NCBI GenBank assembly: GCA_034509735.1
Contig: JACGWO010000003.1
Span: 4,092,001 to 4,156,000 of the forward strand
Length of the DNA: 64,000 nt
Source of the DNA: Sesamum alatum
Taxonomy: Eukaryota > Streptophyta > Magnoliopsida > Lamiales > Pedaliaceae
Reading direction: 5' to 3'
A program made the position numbers and the translations under genes. Positions 1 through 11,509 of the stretch are shown here, piece by piece; position 1 is the stretch's first letter, and every line of letters begins with the position of its first letter. The notes under the pieces were generated by a model that was given only the letters and a program-made list of their open reading frames with translations, was not told the origin of the DNA and made no database searches.

Positions 1-968
1 TCCTTAATTGGAGGGTACCCGTCTCCATGGGTGGCCATCTAGCAATGGTCTATGGCACTAGAGAATAGACGAATTATTGCGTGAACCTGTGAGCTATGCG
101 TACCATGCAGATACGGTCCCTCCGCCACTAACTCCCAATCAAAGTCTAGGGCATGGAATTAGTTATCAGTTTTCCATTATCGACTTTGATGTCTACGTAT
201 CAACTTTACAAGTTATGCTTCCAATTTATCAATATAGGAAAAATCCTTTTTCTTATTCGATCAACAGCCATGGCCATGGGCTTCAAGGAACATACCGTAT
301 AGAACATAGGAGGTTCGTTATCATCTTATGATAAGTATAGTAATCTAGGATGAAACCAACCTCCATGCATGCTTCAATTATGTCTAAAACATGACCATAT
401 AGTAATCTAGGATGAAACCTAAGACCACGTTGGACATGATCAAGTCATAGCCATCCTATGCACAAGGTTACTGCGGAACCTCAAGTCGAAGGACTAGTTA
501 GTGTACTATCGTAGCCTAGGAGTTCTAGTCATACCGATCATGCCATATGGGGCTTCTATATGACAACTCGTGCGAGTCAATTACTTGATAACTCTTTATC
601 AAGCACCCACTAAAATGCGCAGACGTCATACATCTCTGTCCATGAACCTCGACATTCATCATATGAACGCATCACTTAGTGCAAGTCTTTAAGAAATGGT
701 CGATGCCTTGTCTCAATCGATTCATTGACTTGGAATATTTCAGATCAAACCATAGAGGTTGGTTTCATGGTCACCATCATATGCGCGAGCCAACCCCACA
801 ACACAATTGATGTAAGGGCTTCAACCAAATGCACATATAAATATAATGTTTAAAGCATATGATGAAGATGGTCAAAGAATATTTCTTAAATTAACATATT
901 ATTGAAAAATATCGTCTAGAATAGTTTACAAAGAGTCAATTAATGGGCTTGACGTTCACCCTATATTA
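1..968 (-). mobile_element. Degenerate Copia LTR fragment
   Basis: The block carrying CATGGGTGGCCATCTAGCAA (26-45), followed by the 'tctagggcatggaatt' segment, recurs at about 46170, 47550, 49160 and 63470 on this strand and in reverse near 5540, 29910, 37680 and 56640. All of those lie in Copia LTRs of this window. Orientation is minus: the LTR head, normally TGTTAGAATAGGTGACC, would fall at about 968, where only a decayed match (ttcaccctatatta) remains. The left end lies outside the window. The ORFs inside are LTR noise. Confidence 0.7.
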
Positions 969-1969
969 AGGGTGAAGACTTAGTATTTATAGGTGCAAGA
1001 GACCTCTCGGGCGAGAGGTCTACTAGGGCTAGGTCTCTTAAAAGGTGCCCGAGGGGGGACTCCTTGATCCCGAGGGAATTGGCGGATAACTCCCATGGAT
1101 GCGGATTGGGCTCACAGATAAGGATGCCTATTTTCGCCTCGCGTCTCTCTCAAAATTCGGGGATCCCCCTACATGGATAGGTGACATGGACATCCACCGC
1201 CTTGCTGGCAGACCTCGTGGCCTTCAGACCAAGCTGCTATACCTCGTCAGCTGGGTTGGCCCAACTGAATTTGATCATGCTCCTGGGCCTCGCTCCTCCT
1301 TTGGACCGGATGGAGGCGTGGGCCCTCCTTTCTAGTTTTATGGCCCTTTCCTCTGGCTGGGCCTATGCTTCTCGCCTTGGGCTGTCCAGATGTAGGGCAA
1401 GGTTACAGGTATAACAATCTTGGGCCTCACCTATTGGGCCTGGATAGCGCCTGCTCTATTTATCCCTATCACTCAGTCGCCCCCACTCTGAGAATGAGGG
1501 GGCCATGACCCTCCTTCTAAGAGTGGGATGGTTCTCAGGGAAGTCTACACAGCTAAGCAAAAGGGCAGCCCTCTCGGGCTGCTTGAAAATGCAGAGATTT
1601 TACGACTGTGATGTGAGATGCCTCGTGCTCCAGGCGTGTGAGTTGACATCTCTATGAAGGCGGGAACGGTTACTCGCTAAATTGCACCTTGGGTGTTGGT
1701 TACCGCCTAATCCCTGGCGGTTACTTGGCGTGCAGACGTGTAACCGTACCAAATCGCCCTTTGTCTGCCTTATAACTTCATCAAACATAATTTTCTCCCA
1801 CTTCCCTCCCCCCCCCCCCCACGATTCTGGAGAGAGAAAACCCTAACTTGACCTTCGTGCTCTCGTTCTTCCTCCTTTGTAAGTGTCTTTTTCTCTAAGT
1901 TTTTTTTCATTTCCTTTGTTGTGCGATCTTCTGTTTTCTTTTCAAAGAAACTTTTGTTTTTAGAAAAGA
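969..1969. other. Non-coding leader between LTR fragment and decayed transposon gene
   Basis: No convincing gene. The stretch opens with a TATA-like tatttatagg (984-993) and a perfect 10-bp inverted repeat, AGACCTCTCG-GG-CGAGAGGTCT, at 1000-1021. GC-rich sequence follows, then a pyrimidine-rich tract with a C-run near 1807-1820, just before the ATG at 1970. It probably is the promoter or 5' part of the element encoding the decayed gene downstream, but no element termini were found. Confidence 0.4.
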
Positions 1970-3880
1970 ATGGCGCCTTCTGATGAGTCCATACGTCTGA
2001 TTTGGGAGAAGCGAGCGGACCATGATGCCGGCGAGGCCACCTCTTGGGGGCCAAGTTTTGGCCCTTTCGCGTATGGGGAAGGCCGTCGGTGGAGTATTAG
2101 GAAGGCGGCGGAAGGGCTTGATCGCCTAACGAGCCCCTAGTGAGGGTGAGGGTTTGAGTGGTGACAAAGAGGAGGTGGCGGATTCCCACCCCAGCGAAGA
2201 GGCGGAGCCTCCTGTCACTGGTGGACGAGGGGAGAGGGCGAGTAGTCCTATTCTTCTGGAGGGTGGCCCCTCCTCCATTCGGGTCTCCGACCTGGAGGTT
2301 CTTATGGCCGAGTAACATATTCCCCCCAACTACACCCTTCTGGTTCCTTCTCCTAACAGCCAGTCCAATCTCCCCCTTCCAAACTGCTTGTGTTTTTTCA
2401 CTGCCCAACTGAAGGCAGGCCTCTGCTTCCACATCCTTCCTTTTTACGAGGATGTTGCCCATACTTTTGGGGCCCCTCTTAACCAATTGACCACAAATTC
2501 TTTTTGTTTCTTAGCTGGTTATGCCATGATTTTCAAATATCATCGTCTTTTCCCCACTGGTCAGGACTTCTTGTTCTATTTTCAATTGAAAAAATCCGAA
2601 CCCGGAGTCTTTCATTTCTTCCCCAGCAGAAGGGTGGAGTTCCTGCCCGCTCTCATTGCCCCCAAATTATGGCGGGGTAGCTTCTTCTTCATCCTCCTCC
2701 TTCATCTTGGGCGTTCCCCCATAGTTGGTTGTATGATCTTCCTCCCCTCATTTCCTTCTCCATTCACGACAGAGCTCCAAGCTTGACCGCCCTCATCGAA
2801 GATCTCAACTCCCGACCATATGATTGCTGGAGTTTGATAGAAGAGAGGCTCATGTATTTCTTCAAGCTCAGGCTTAGAGTGGTCCCCTTGGAGGAGCCAC
2901 TTGGTATTTATCGCTGTTTGCATGCTTCTTGAATTTTCTTGTTCATACCCCGTATTGATGTTTTCTTTGTTATCTTTGTTTTTGCAGAATGCGTGATGTT
3001 TTAGCAAGTATCTACGAAGTGGCCTGCAAAGCAGCTCAGCGAGTAGGCAAGCGACGCCTCCCAGCCGACCTTCTGAGGGGACTCCCACCTCTAGCGATTT
3101 TAGGGGGAAGCATGCTGCCTCAACTCCTCAGAGCTCCTCCAAAAAGGCCAAGGGGTCATCTTCCTCAGTGGACCCTCTGCAGGTGTCAACTCGCTCAGGG
3201 GCGATCATTCCCCCAGTTCCGCCACCTCCGTTTTGGGACACTAGCAGCTCTTCCCCTCGCCGCCAGCGGTTTTCCCCAGAGTGGGGTCTCTACCACCACC
3301 AATATTTGGTGAAGGATCCAAAAGGGAGACCTCCCTGGCTGTGGATTTCTTGAAGGGAGCCCTACTCCTTGGGGAAAGAAAGGGTTTATCCTCTACTTCC
3401 TGAGAGGACTTGCTAGGGCTCCTCGCAAGCTATCATGCCAAGGTACCCTCTTACCCCCCCTTCTCTTTCTAGTTTTTATTTTTTTAACATGCTTACTAAA
3501 GTGAGTTTTCTTCGTAGGTGAGCGCAGTTTTGGGGGGAGGTCATCTCCCGTCCCTAGGTTCCTCCTCCTCCTCCTCCCTTGGATGGCCAACGGAAGAGGC
3601 TAGAAGAGAAGGTGGATCGTCTAGCGAGGGAGGTGACCAAGGCCAAGGAAGCCAAGAGGGCAGCCTAGGAAGGGGCTCAGAATGCTGAGGAGAAAGCCCA
3701 GGCGCCGAGGACAAGATGGAGCAGCTGCAACAACAACTGTTAGCTATGACGGAGAGGCAATCTACTGCCTTGACCTACGGAGAATGGGAACGTCAGTGGT
3801 GACTGTGGGAGGTGACTATATAGGAGCTGGCGGTTCAGGTACCGAGGCTGGCCCCTCCTGAGGCCGTCCTTCATGCCTAG
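1970..3880 (+). pseudogene. Decayed plant transposon gene, 'putative gypsy type transposon' (Transposase_28-like) type
   Basis: An ATG at 1970 opens a short reading frame (MAPSDESIRL...) that stops near 2140. The best conserved part is in the frame covering about 2400-2690: 'GLCFHILPFYEDVAHTFG', then 'PLNQLTTNSFCFLAGYAMI', 'FYFQLKK', 'GVFHFFPSR' and 'KLWRGSFFF'. That order of motifs is familiar from the N-terminal domain annotated in plants as putative gypsy type transposon (Pfam Transposase_28). Near 2930-2990 a pyrimidine tract ending in tttgcag looks like a splice acceptor before 'MRDVLASIYEVACKAAQRVG'. A charged, coiled-coil-like stretch (LEEKVDRLAREVTKAKEAK) at about 3600-3670 also fits the family. 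Several stops and frameshifts interrupt it, so it is not functional. The function of this family is uncertain and the call rests on motif memory, not a search. Confidence 0.5.
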
Positions 3881-3892
3881 CATGCTGGACTT

Positions 3893-4608
3893 CTCAAGGT
3901 TGGTCAGCTCTTCGGGTATCTATCCTGAATCCTCTAAGTGAGGAATCTGCGGGTTCCTCTGATGACTGGTTTCCATCACTTGATTTTTCAAGGATCAGTT
4001 CATCAGGTTGGATATCCTCTGGAAAGCCTTGTTCCAAGAACACTCCGTTCTTTGAAACAAATACTTTTTGTTCCAAGGCGTCATAGAAGTAATAACCTGC
4101 AGTTTCTTTAGGGTATCCAATGAACCTGCACAAGCTAGACCTGGATTCTAGCTTGTCTCCCGCTAGCCTCTTGACGTATGCGGGGCTACCCTACCACTTT
4201 CAAGTAGTTGTAGGACGCAGGCTTGCCATGCCATATTTCATATGGCGTTTGGGTCAATACACTGGTTGGCGCCAAATTTAATAACTTGGCCGCAGTCTCC
4301 AATGCGTAGCCCCAAAAGGACAAGGGCAATTTGGTAAAACTCATCATGGATCGAACCATGTCCAACTGGTTCGATTCCTCCTTTCAGAGACGCCATTCAA
4401 CTGTGGTGTCCCAGGAGGTGTCCATTCAGATATTATACCATTTTCTTTAAGATAATCAAGGAACTCAGTACTAAGGTATTCTCCGCCTCGGTCTGACTGT
4501 AGGACTTTAATTTTGCAACCGGTTTGGTTCTCAACTTCAAGTCTGAATTCTTTAAACCTCTCAAGAGCTTCAGACTTGTACCTCATCAGGTATACATAAC
4601 CATACCGT
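3893..4608 (-). pseudogene. Copia integrase fragment (interrupted by solo LTR)
   Basis: Minus-strand reading from 4608 down gives the second half of a Copia integrase core. It shows 'QSDRGGEYLS' (second catalytic Asp), 'NGVSERRNRT' (catalytic Glu), the 'KFIGYPKETAGYYFY'-type segment common to plant Copia polyproteins, and an acidic linker. A frameshift lies near 4344-4380 and the fragment ends abruptly near 3893 against unrelated sequence. Its upstream codons (the TDDHSR motif) continue at 6605-6634 on the other side of the solo LTR, so the LTR landed inside this gene. RT and RNase H are absent. The closest relative in the window is the pol of Copia A (33888-36700). Confidence 0.85.
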
Positions 4609-6609
4609 TGTTAGAATAGGTGACCATGTAGCCAATCTTGGCAGGCGAAATGTAACCTATGTCTAGACAATTTCAAGGATTTGATAAATTATTAATGAAT
4701 AAGAAGTGATATTCATTTGGCATTATTTTGTTTGTGTTCACTTTATCTGCTTTATATATCTGTTCACTACACAAACAAAGCCCACGGACTGGAAACGTAT
4801 TGCGGGGACTGGGACTACGCTTGGAGGTAGGTCGATGAAATCAGTCCCGCCGAATCAGTCCGGAAATCTCCAAGTCAAGGAATCTCAAAAATGGGTACCG
4901 AGATTCCCCTTGAGACTTGCACTAAGCATCTGCTGTCGGATTTCATCGACGGGTGACGAAGGTCATCTAAGCAGTGTTAGTGGGTTAGCCTGCTAGGGAG
5001 CAGCTGACTGAGGTGACTCGCGAGAACCGTTTTACGGAGGACCTTGAGTAGGGTCGGCTAGGTATGACGTGTGTTCCCGGTTCCAACAGTACAGGTCAAG
5101 TCCTTTGACTTGAGGAACTGCTGAGTTTACCTGTATATTAGGGTTGTATCTTAGATATGGTGAGAGATTGCCAAGAAGCACTTGAGTAGTCATAAGCCAT
5201 GTCTAGTGCATATCCGGTGTACAAAGTGACAGTAGTTTCCAAGAAAGGATCTGTCTCCTGTCAAAAGGCATTGACAGTTGAGTCTCACAAATGCTCTATG
5301 TCTTGTCCCAAAAATCTGTGGCCACAGTTGCTGAATAGAAGGGAAGGTTTCCCTTGCGGCGTTTAGTAAAGGACAGACCGACACTTAGGTCCAAAATGGG
5401 TACCTGCATTTTTCGTGCCCTAGACCCTAAGTGGTGAGACCGTAGACAGAAGGACAAGTGTACTGTTAGAGCCTAAATGTTCATCCCCTCAAATTCACCT
5501 AGTCTCTAGTGTCATGGACCGTTGCTAGATGGCCACCCATGGTAACGGGCGGATTCAAGGAATCCGATCAAGTTTAGCTGAAAGGTGAACCTAAAGAGTC
5601 ACACACAATCCGCACACATAAAATATTTAATTTAGAATTAAATATTTGAAGAAATGGAATGATTAAATTAGATTCAATCGGGTCCTTAATTTTCTTGAAA
5701 AGAATTAATTCCTTTTATTGGATAAAAGGGATTTATCTAATAAATTAGATTTATTAAAAAATTAATTTAATAGCTAGAATAAATATTTACATTTATTATA
5801 TTTATTTATTGCCTTTGGAATATTTAAATGGGTTTTAAATATTCCATTAAATTAAATTAATTGTTGAAATTAAAAGGAGAAGATGGATGGCTAAGATTAA
5901 TTTGACTAGGTAAAATTACTACTTTGACTAGGACTTTGACTAGGTCAAAATCCTAGTCAAATTAGTCTTCTAGAGTTGGAGTTTGAAGAGGATTAAACTC
6001 CTCCTCTATAAATACTCCTAGTCCTTCACCTCTAGAGAGATGATGAAACTTCAACACACACACACACTCTCTCTCTCTCTCTCGATCTCTCCTCTCTCGT
6101 CCGCCCTCTCTCTCCTTTTCTCTCGAAGAAAATACTCTTTGTTCTTTTGTGTTAACAATTGAACATAAGGAGGATTAATCCCATTAAACAATAACGTCTG
6201 ATTGATCCGTCCTCTCCAAATAAAATACTTGTTCGTTCGCTAGCACGACGTACAAGATACGTAGGCGGATTGCATGTCACAATTTAGAGGATCTCACATA
6301 CTAGATTGTGGAGCAAATCGGGAAACAACGCGAGTACCGGTTAGAAGAGGAAAACGACGAACGGGTAGGTCTCTTTTACGTTTTCGTCCTCTTTTATTTT
6401 TTAATCCGATGGCCTCCATGATTGCATGTATGTTTTAATTCATGAGATACACCAAACACCCGGGAACTTCAAGGGTACACCCCTTGAACGTGTTTTAATT
6501 TTATACGAATAATGCATGTTTAAATTTTGCAATTTACATTTATACCGCGCTTCCGTATTCGCGCTATTTCCCGGGACGATCCACACGCCTTTCTCAGGCT
6601 TTCAACCGT
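4604..6609 (+). mobile_element. Copia solo LTR with ACCGT target-site duplication
   Basis: The LTR runs 4609 (TGTTAGAATAGGTGACC) to 6604 (...GGCTTTCA), 1996 bp. It is bracketed by 5-bp direct repeats ACCGT at 4604-4608 and 6605-6609. Removing the LTR and one repeat rejoins the minus-strand integrase reading frame (TDDHSRYGYV), which proves insertion into an older Copia copy. No internal region is present, so it is a solo LTR, presumably left by LTR-LTR recombination. U3 holds a TTGAC cluster and a TATA box, followed by CA/CT-rich sequence near 6054-6120. A close relative of the same length is at 46486-48476. Confidence 0.92.
5900..6014 (+). promoter_or_regulatory. Putative LTR promoter: W-box-like TTGAC cluster plus TATA box
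   Basis: TTGAC cores occur at 5902, 5923 and 5935 and in reverse (GTCAA) at about 5944 and 5956. They lie about 50-100 bp upstream of a TATA box, CTATAAATA (6006-6014). TTGAC is the core bound by WRKY factors. The same arrangement appears in the LTRs at 47078-47196 (reverse) and 57063-57178. Function is inferred from motif and spacing only. Confidence 0.5.
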
Positions 6610-7018
6610 GAATGATCATCGGTGAAGGTTATGAACAGGCCAACCCACTAACACTGCTTAGACGACCCTCGTCACCCGTCGATGAAATACGACAGCAGAT
6701 GCTTAGTGCAAGTCTCAAAGGGAATCTCGATATCCAATTTCGAGATTCCTTGACTTGGAGATTTCCAAACAGATTCGGCAGAACTGATTTCATGGACCTA
6801 CTTCCAAGCGTAGTCCCAGTTCCCGAAATGCGTTTTCAGTCTGTGGGCTTTGTTTGCGTAGTGAACAGTTATAAAGCAGATAAAATGAACACAAACAAAG
6901 TAAATGCCGAATGAATTTCACTTCTTATTCATTAAAGATTTATTAAAACCTCGAAATTGTTCAGACATAGGTTACAATTCGCCTACCAAGATTGGCTACA
7001 TGGTAACTTATGCTAACA
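6610..7018 (-). mobile_element. Copia remnant: integrase codons fused to an LTR head
   Basis: Minus-strand codons for 'FITFTDDHS' (6605-6634) continue the integrase fragment at 3893-4608. From about 6635 upward the sequence is the first ~380 bp of a Copia LTR, its head TGTTAGCATAAGTTACC ending at 7018. In element order the LTR head is joined directly to the integrase gene, so the rest of the LTR, gag and protease were lost by deletion. The remnant abuts plus-strand RT codons of a second Copia element at 7019. Confidence 0.75.
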
Positions 7019-8225
7019 AGAGGTGTATATGACACAGCTGGAAGGTTTTGTCGATCCACGAAGTCCAAAGAAGGTATGTAAGCTTCAAAAATCCATTTAC
7101 GGATTAAAGCAAGCATCCCGGAGTTGGAATATTCATTTTGACGAAGCAATCAAAGAGTTTGGTTTTCTCAGAAATCCTGAAGAAGCTTGTGTTTACAAGA
7201 AATTGAGTGGGAGCAACATTGTATTTTTGGTACTATATGTGGATGACATACTGATCATAGGAAATAATATTCCTATGCTAGAGTCTGTAAAGGCTTGGTT
7301 AGGAAAATGTTTCTCTATGAAGGACTTGGGAGAGGTCCAGTACATCTTGGGTATCCAGATCTGTAGAAATAGGTCCAAGAGGATGATTGGACTCAGTCAA
7401 GAAAATTATATAAATAAGATTCTTGTCAGATTCCAAATGCAAAACTCTAAAAGGGTTTTTTTTTTTTTAACTATTTCTCATGGTAAATGTCTTAGCAAGA
7501 AGCAAAGTCCCACTACTCCTGACGAACTAGAGAGAATGAGAAAGATTTCATATGCTTCGGCAATTGGATCTATCATGTATGCTATGGTTTGTACTAGGCC
7601 GGATGTCTCGTGTGCTTTAAGTATGACGAGTAGATTCCAGTCTTGTCCTGGCAATGACCATTAGACAGCAGTCAAAAATATCCTCATGTACCTTAAACGG
7701 ACTAAGGATTATTTCTTGACCTATGGAGGTGATTATGAGTTATGTGTAAAAGGTTACACAGATGCTAGTTTCCAAATAGATAAGGATAATTACCATTCCC
7801 AATCAGCTTATGTCTTTATTCTTAATGGAGGCGCGGTTAGTTGGACGAGTTCCAAACATAACACAGTGACAGATTCTACAACTGAAACTGAATACATTGC
7901 TGCAGCTGAAGCTGGGAAGGAGGTTGCTTGGATCAAGAATTTTATTTTTGAGCTTGGTGTTGTTCTTAGTGTTGCAAGTCCGATTGAGCTTTATTGTGAC
8001 AACAATGGAGCTATCGCACAAGCAAAAGAACCTACAGCTAACCAAAAATCCAAGCATGTAGAAAGAAAATTTCACTTGATTCGAGAAATCGTTGATAGGA
8101 AAGACATTAAAGTCTGCAAAATAATAATGGATGAAAATGTTGTTGATCCGTTAGCTAAACCAATGTCTCAGAAGAAACATGAGTAGCATCTTATTGAGAT
8201 GGGCATCAAACCCATTAGAGAATGA
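7019..8225 (+). pseudogene. Copia RT-RNase H fragment (5' truncated)
   Basis: The frame opens in mid-domain with 'EVYMTQLEGFVDP', then 'KSIYGLKQASRSW', the RT active site 'LYVDDILIIG' near 7230-7260, and 'YASAIGSIMYAMVCTRPD'. RNase H follows with 'GYTDASFQ', 'STTETEYIAA' and 'CDNNGAIAQA', ending near 'MGIKPIRE'. The Asp, Glu and Asp residues expected of Copia RNase H are visible. In-frame stops occur at about 7662 (in place of the W of the usual HW motif) and about 8184. A long T-run near 7458 sits in a garbled stretch. Gag, protease and integrase are missing because the minus-strand Copia remnant ends at 7018. Confidence 0.9.
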
Positions 8226-9081
8226 CTTTGATGTTGTTATAGTTGTTTTACATTTAATCATGTTCTTAAATGTATTACAAACAATTTGATTATTCAGTAA
8301 AAGTTTTTATTTATTTAATTGTGGTTTGGTATAAAATAAAAGTCCAAAATTAATCTATAACTTCCATATAGGATACCAAGTGTGACTTGCTATATGAAAT
8401 CCTATTTTGTGAACTGGTTACTATAGATTATTATTATAGTCTCTAATCAGGTAATTAAGTAGGAACATTAATTACCTATAATGATTAGAATGTTGTTTGA
8501 TTGATGGTCTTATTTCATGGGTCATAGGGACATGAGACGTCTAGTCAAAAATATTGATAGAAAAGTTGAGAACTTCTATTTAGACTTGACCCGTTCTGAG
8601 ATTTTCTTTAAGAACATTTGTAACATGAGAATATCTCAAATAACTATTAAATCAAATCCTCATACCTGAGTTTTCTCCTTATTTCATGTGTGAGATTTGG
8701 TATTCTTAGACGTACCCTAACGCCTTGCCGTAAAAGGGGGCAATAACAGTTACGATCAGGACATTTGAATCATATGGTGGAAATGAAGGAATAAGATGGG
8801 ATTGTCTAAACCTACTCATGGGTAATTGTCTCTGGCCACTCGGGGAGGTGGAACTGCAAATGCATGGCCGTGCTCAAATGGATTATTTATTTAATCATTT
8901 GTTTCACAGTTCTTCTCTAAAGACTAAGAAACATGTTCAGACTTTATAAGGATGATGGTAGTTCTTACCTTACTTCTGAATGTGACACATTGACAAAGGA
9001 TTTGAGAATACACAACTTGTGGAAGTTAGTGGGAGATATCCTACTACTCCATAATCTTGTTTTCTGGAACAAGTGGGAGAT
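8226..9081 (+). other. 3' untranslated internal region and polypurine tract of the Copia fragment
   Basis: About 850 bases separate the end of pol from the tract AAGTGGGAGA (9071-9080). That tract precedes the TGTTGGAAGTG head of the 3' LTR and is the expected plus-strand primer. No coding sequence was recognised here; the short ORF at 8933-9118 crosses the LTR border and is not credible. Confidence 0.6.
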
Positions 9082-9853
9082 TGTTGGAAGTGTTCCACAA
9101 ATCAAGTGTATTATTTAAATAGTTAAATAATATTATTAAACAAAGATGATAATTATTTAATTAACGGTAAGGAGTATTAATGCTTTGCTAGAAGCCACTT
9201 AATATTATTGGGTTTAGTCCCTAACTTAGTGTTAATTAAATCATGTTGGGTCACACATTATAGTAACAAATTATGGGTTATTAACATGTGGTATATATAT
9301 ATATATATATATTATAATAGAGGGTATTAAGGTGAGTGATTTGAGAAGTCTTTTGGAGTTTTATAACTCCATTCACTCTTAATGTGGATTATGAAGACCT
9401 AATCAAGATTAGGTACATAAAAAGGCACTACACCAAGAGTTTTTTTTATTTACTCTCACATTTAAAAGGATGAATGAAGAGTCACTTCCTTCTCCTTTTA
9501 AATACTAGTGTTGGCCATTGGAGAGGAGGGTATTATTTTGTAGAATGTGCTAATAGATTCTAATGATCCTCTTCCATTATTCTTTTCCCATATTTTGCCA
9601 AGTGAGTAGAGTGTTGTTGAACCTTCTACATTGGTGAAGATCCTAACAGATCCCCATAGTCGATTGTTGCTCGTGGATACTAGCAGGAGCTTCATTTGCG
9701 GCTCTTATCTCTGAAATATTACACGTAGAATCACGCTTCAAGGGTAATATTTCTACTCAACTTTCATCGTAGTACATTGTATGTTTATTAATTGAATTTT
9801 GGGAAGATTATAATTTTCCGCCCTATAATGATTATAGGTCTAAAATCATAACA
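9082..9853 (+). mobile_element. 3' LTR of the truncated Copia element
   Basis: The LTR starts TGTTGGAAGTG right after the polypurine tract. It most likely ends at ...ATCATAACA (9853), giving TGTT/AACA inverted ends and about 772 bp. It contains a (TA)n run near 9293-9312 and a possible TATA/start region near 9415-9450. The 5' LTR is not in the window, so the right border is inferred. This LTR family differs from the 2.0-2.2 kb Copia LTRs elsewhere here. Confidence 0.65.
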
Positions 9854-11509
9854 AATGTACCTAATACAATTTCATAAAAATATCCAAAGTACATACTAAG
9901 TGGTTACAATTATTGACTACAACATGATTCATAAAGAATGTGATTATTTCAAAATGATACTTGAATTGCCGTTTAGTAGCAATGTAAGGGCTTGTCCACT
10001 CCCGCACTGTATATTAAGAAAACATAAATGTAACCTTGAATCACATACAAATAAATCTATGATGTTAATAATTATTATAATGATGGAGGAGTTGCTATAT
10101 TATGGAGGAGAATATATTATTGTAATAAGTTCAAGCACCCTGTACATTAATTTCGCCCCTTCAAATAAATTAACATCAAGGTTTCATGAGTACTTCTCTT
10201 ACTTTAACTACACATCAAAACAACCCAAATAAAATCTTGCATAATCTCAATCAAGTGGTGAACTTGTGATAAAGTGTGTTTTCTAGCCAAAAGAGCAAAT
10301 TGTCTTGTCATTCATCTTTTTATAATTACTCCTATTTATTTTTAGTAGTGGAGATAGCTAATAATTTATTTTTTATCTATGCTTGGTCACATCTTATTTC
10401 CATATATCTTATCATATTTTGTTGGAAGTTCAATGAGCTTAACCAGTCAGTGATTGCCTAAAGAAATTGCATTTGTTTCTTTAATTGATCAAATGCTCCT
10501 AGAAAACAACAATCTCACTACTGCCGCAGTTATACTTGAAACCAACAAAACTGAAATCTTCTGCCTCTTAAATACAAAAAATGGGAAAAAGAAAAACGAC
10601 ATTTTCATTCTTTATGAAACTTAGCTTTAGTCCGCACTCTTGCAATTGTCCCACCCAGTTTGCTGAGCGTGTTTTCCTTAAAATAGAAGACGCGGGTAGT
10701 GTGGAGAGAGAGAGAGAAGGTTTGTCGAAGTTTAATATTAAAAGGGTGTTTGTGTGATTACATTAAATTAATATGAAATTATCAAAAATAAATTAAAATT
10801 TCCTTGAGCCTAATCAATTCATTCTACATAAAATAAAGGGGCGAAAGAATTATATAAAATAAAGGATAAAGTTAGTAAAAATCACAAATTTTCTTCCACT
10901 TTAGAGACAAAAAGTAGCTTTCTTTTTATAATTAATATAAATCAAATATAATCTATTAATTTAAAATATAATTGAAATGTAGGCAAGGATTGGTCAGGGC
11001 GTCCTTTGAGCAAACACTCTTTAAGAGTCTAGAACCTAGGACTCACCCCAAACCTGCTCGGGTTTATAAAATCCCAACCTCGAACCCATCCAGAAACCCG
11101 TCTAGGAGTTCGGGGCGAGTCGGGGGCAGGAACTCCAACTTTTCTGGACAAATTGGCAAGCCTAATGGTCAATTGGTCAATACAGCAACAAACACCTGGG
11201 ATGTACTGGCACTGAATTCGCAGTCACAACATGCTTTGAAACTAGGAGTTCCTTATGCAGCAATACTGCTCAAAGGGCAAGACAGAGACACCTTATATGA
11301 TGTTCTCCCGTCCAATGTTTCTTCTTACATTGTAAAAGAATGCCCTATGCTTTTATAAGCATGTAAATATTCATGCCATCACAACATTGGCCATGCTTTA
11401 TCGTACAAAATGTGGCAGTGGAAGCAACCTAATCTATTAGGGACTCCTAGCGATTACATCTTCTGCGAGTACGCATTTGTGGAATTCCAAAGCATACGGT
11501 GACTCAAAA
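9854..11509. other. Intergenic, AT-rich; distal part probably 3' UTR of the transporter gene
   Basis: No supported gene. The stretch nearest the transporter stop codon (about 11150-11509) has higher complexity and may be its 3' untranslated region. A GA-rich run lies near 10700-10720. Sequence near 10900-10950 (ctttctttttataattaatata) resembles the end of the Helitron-like element at 23280-23306, but it is too decayed to call. Confidence 0.4.

Noticed and set aside
10972..11358. 128-codon plus-strand ORF next to the transporter stop codon
   Set aside because: No recognisable domain, starts from low-complexity AT-rich sequence, and overlaps the probable 3' UTR of the minus-strand gene.
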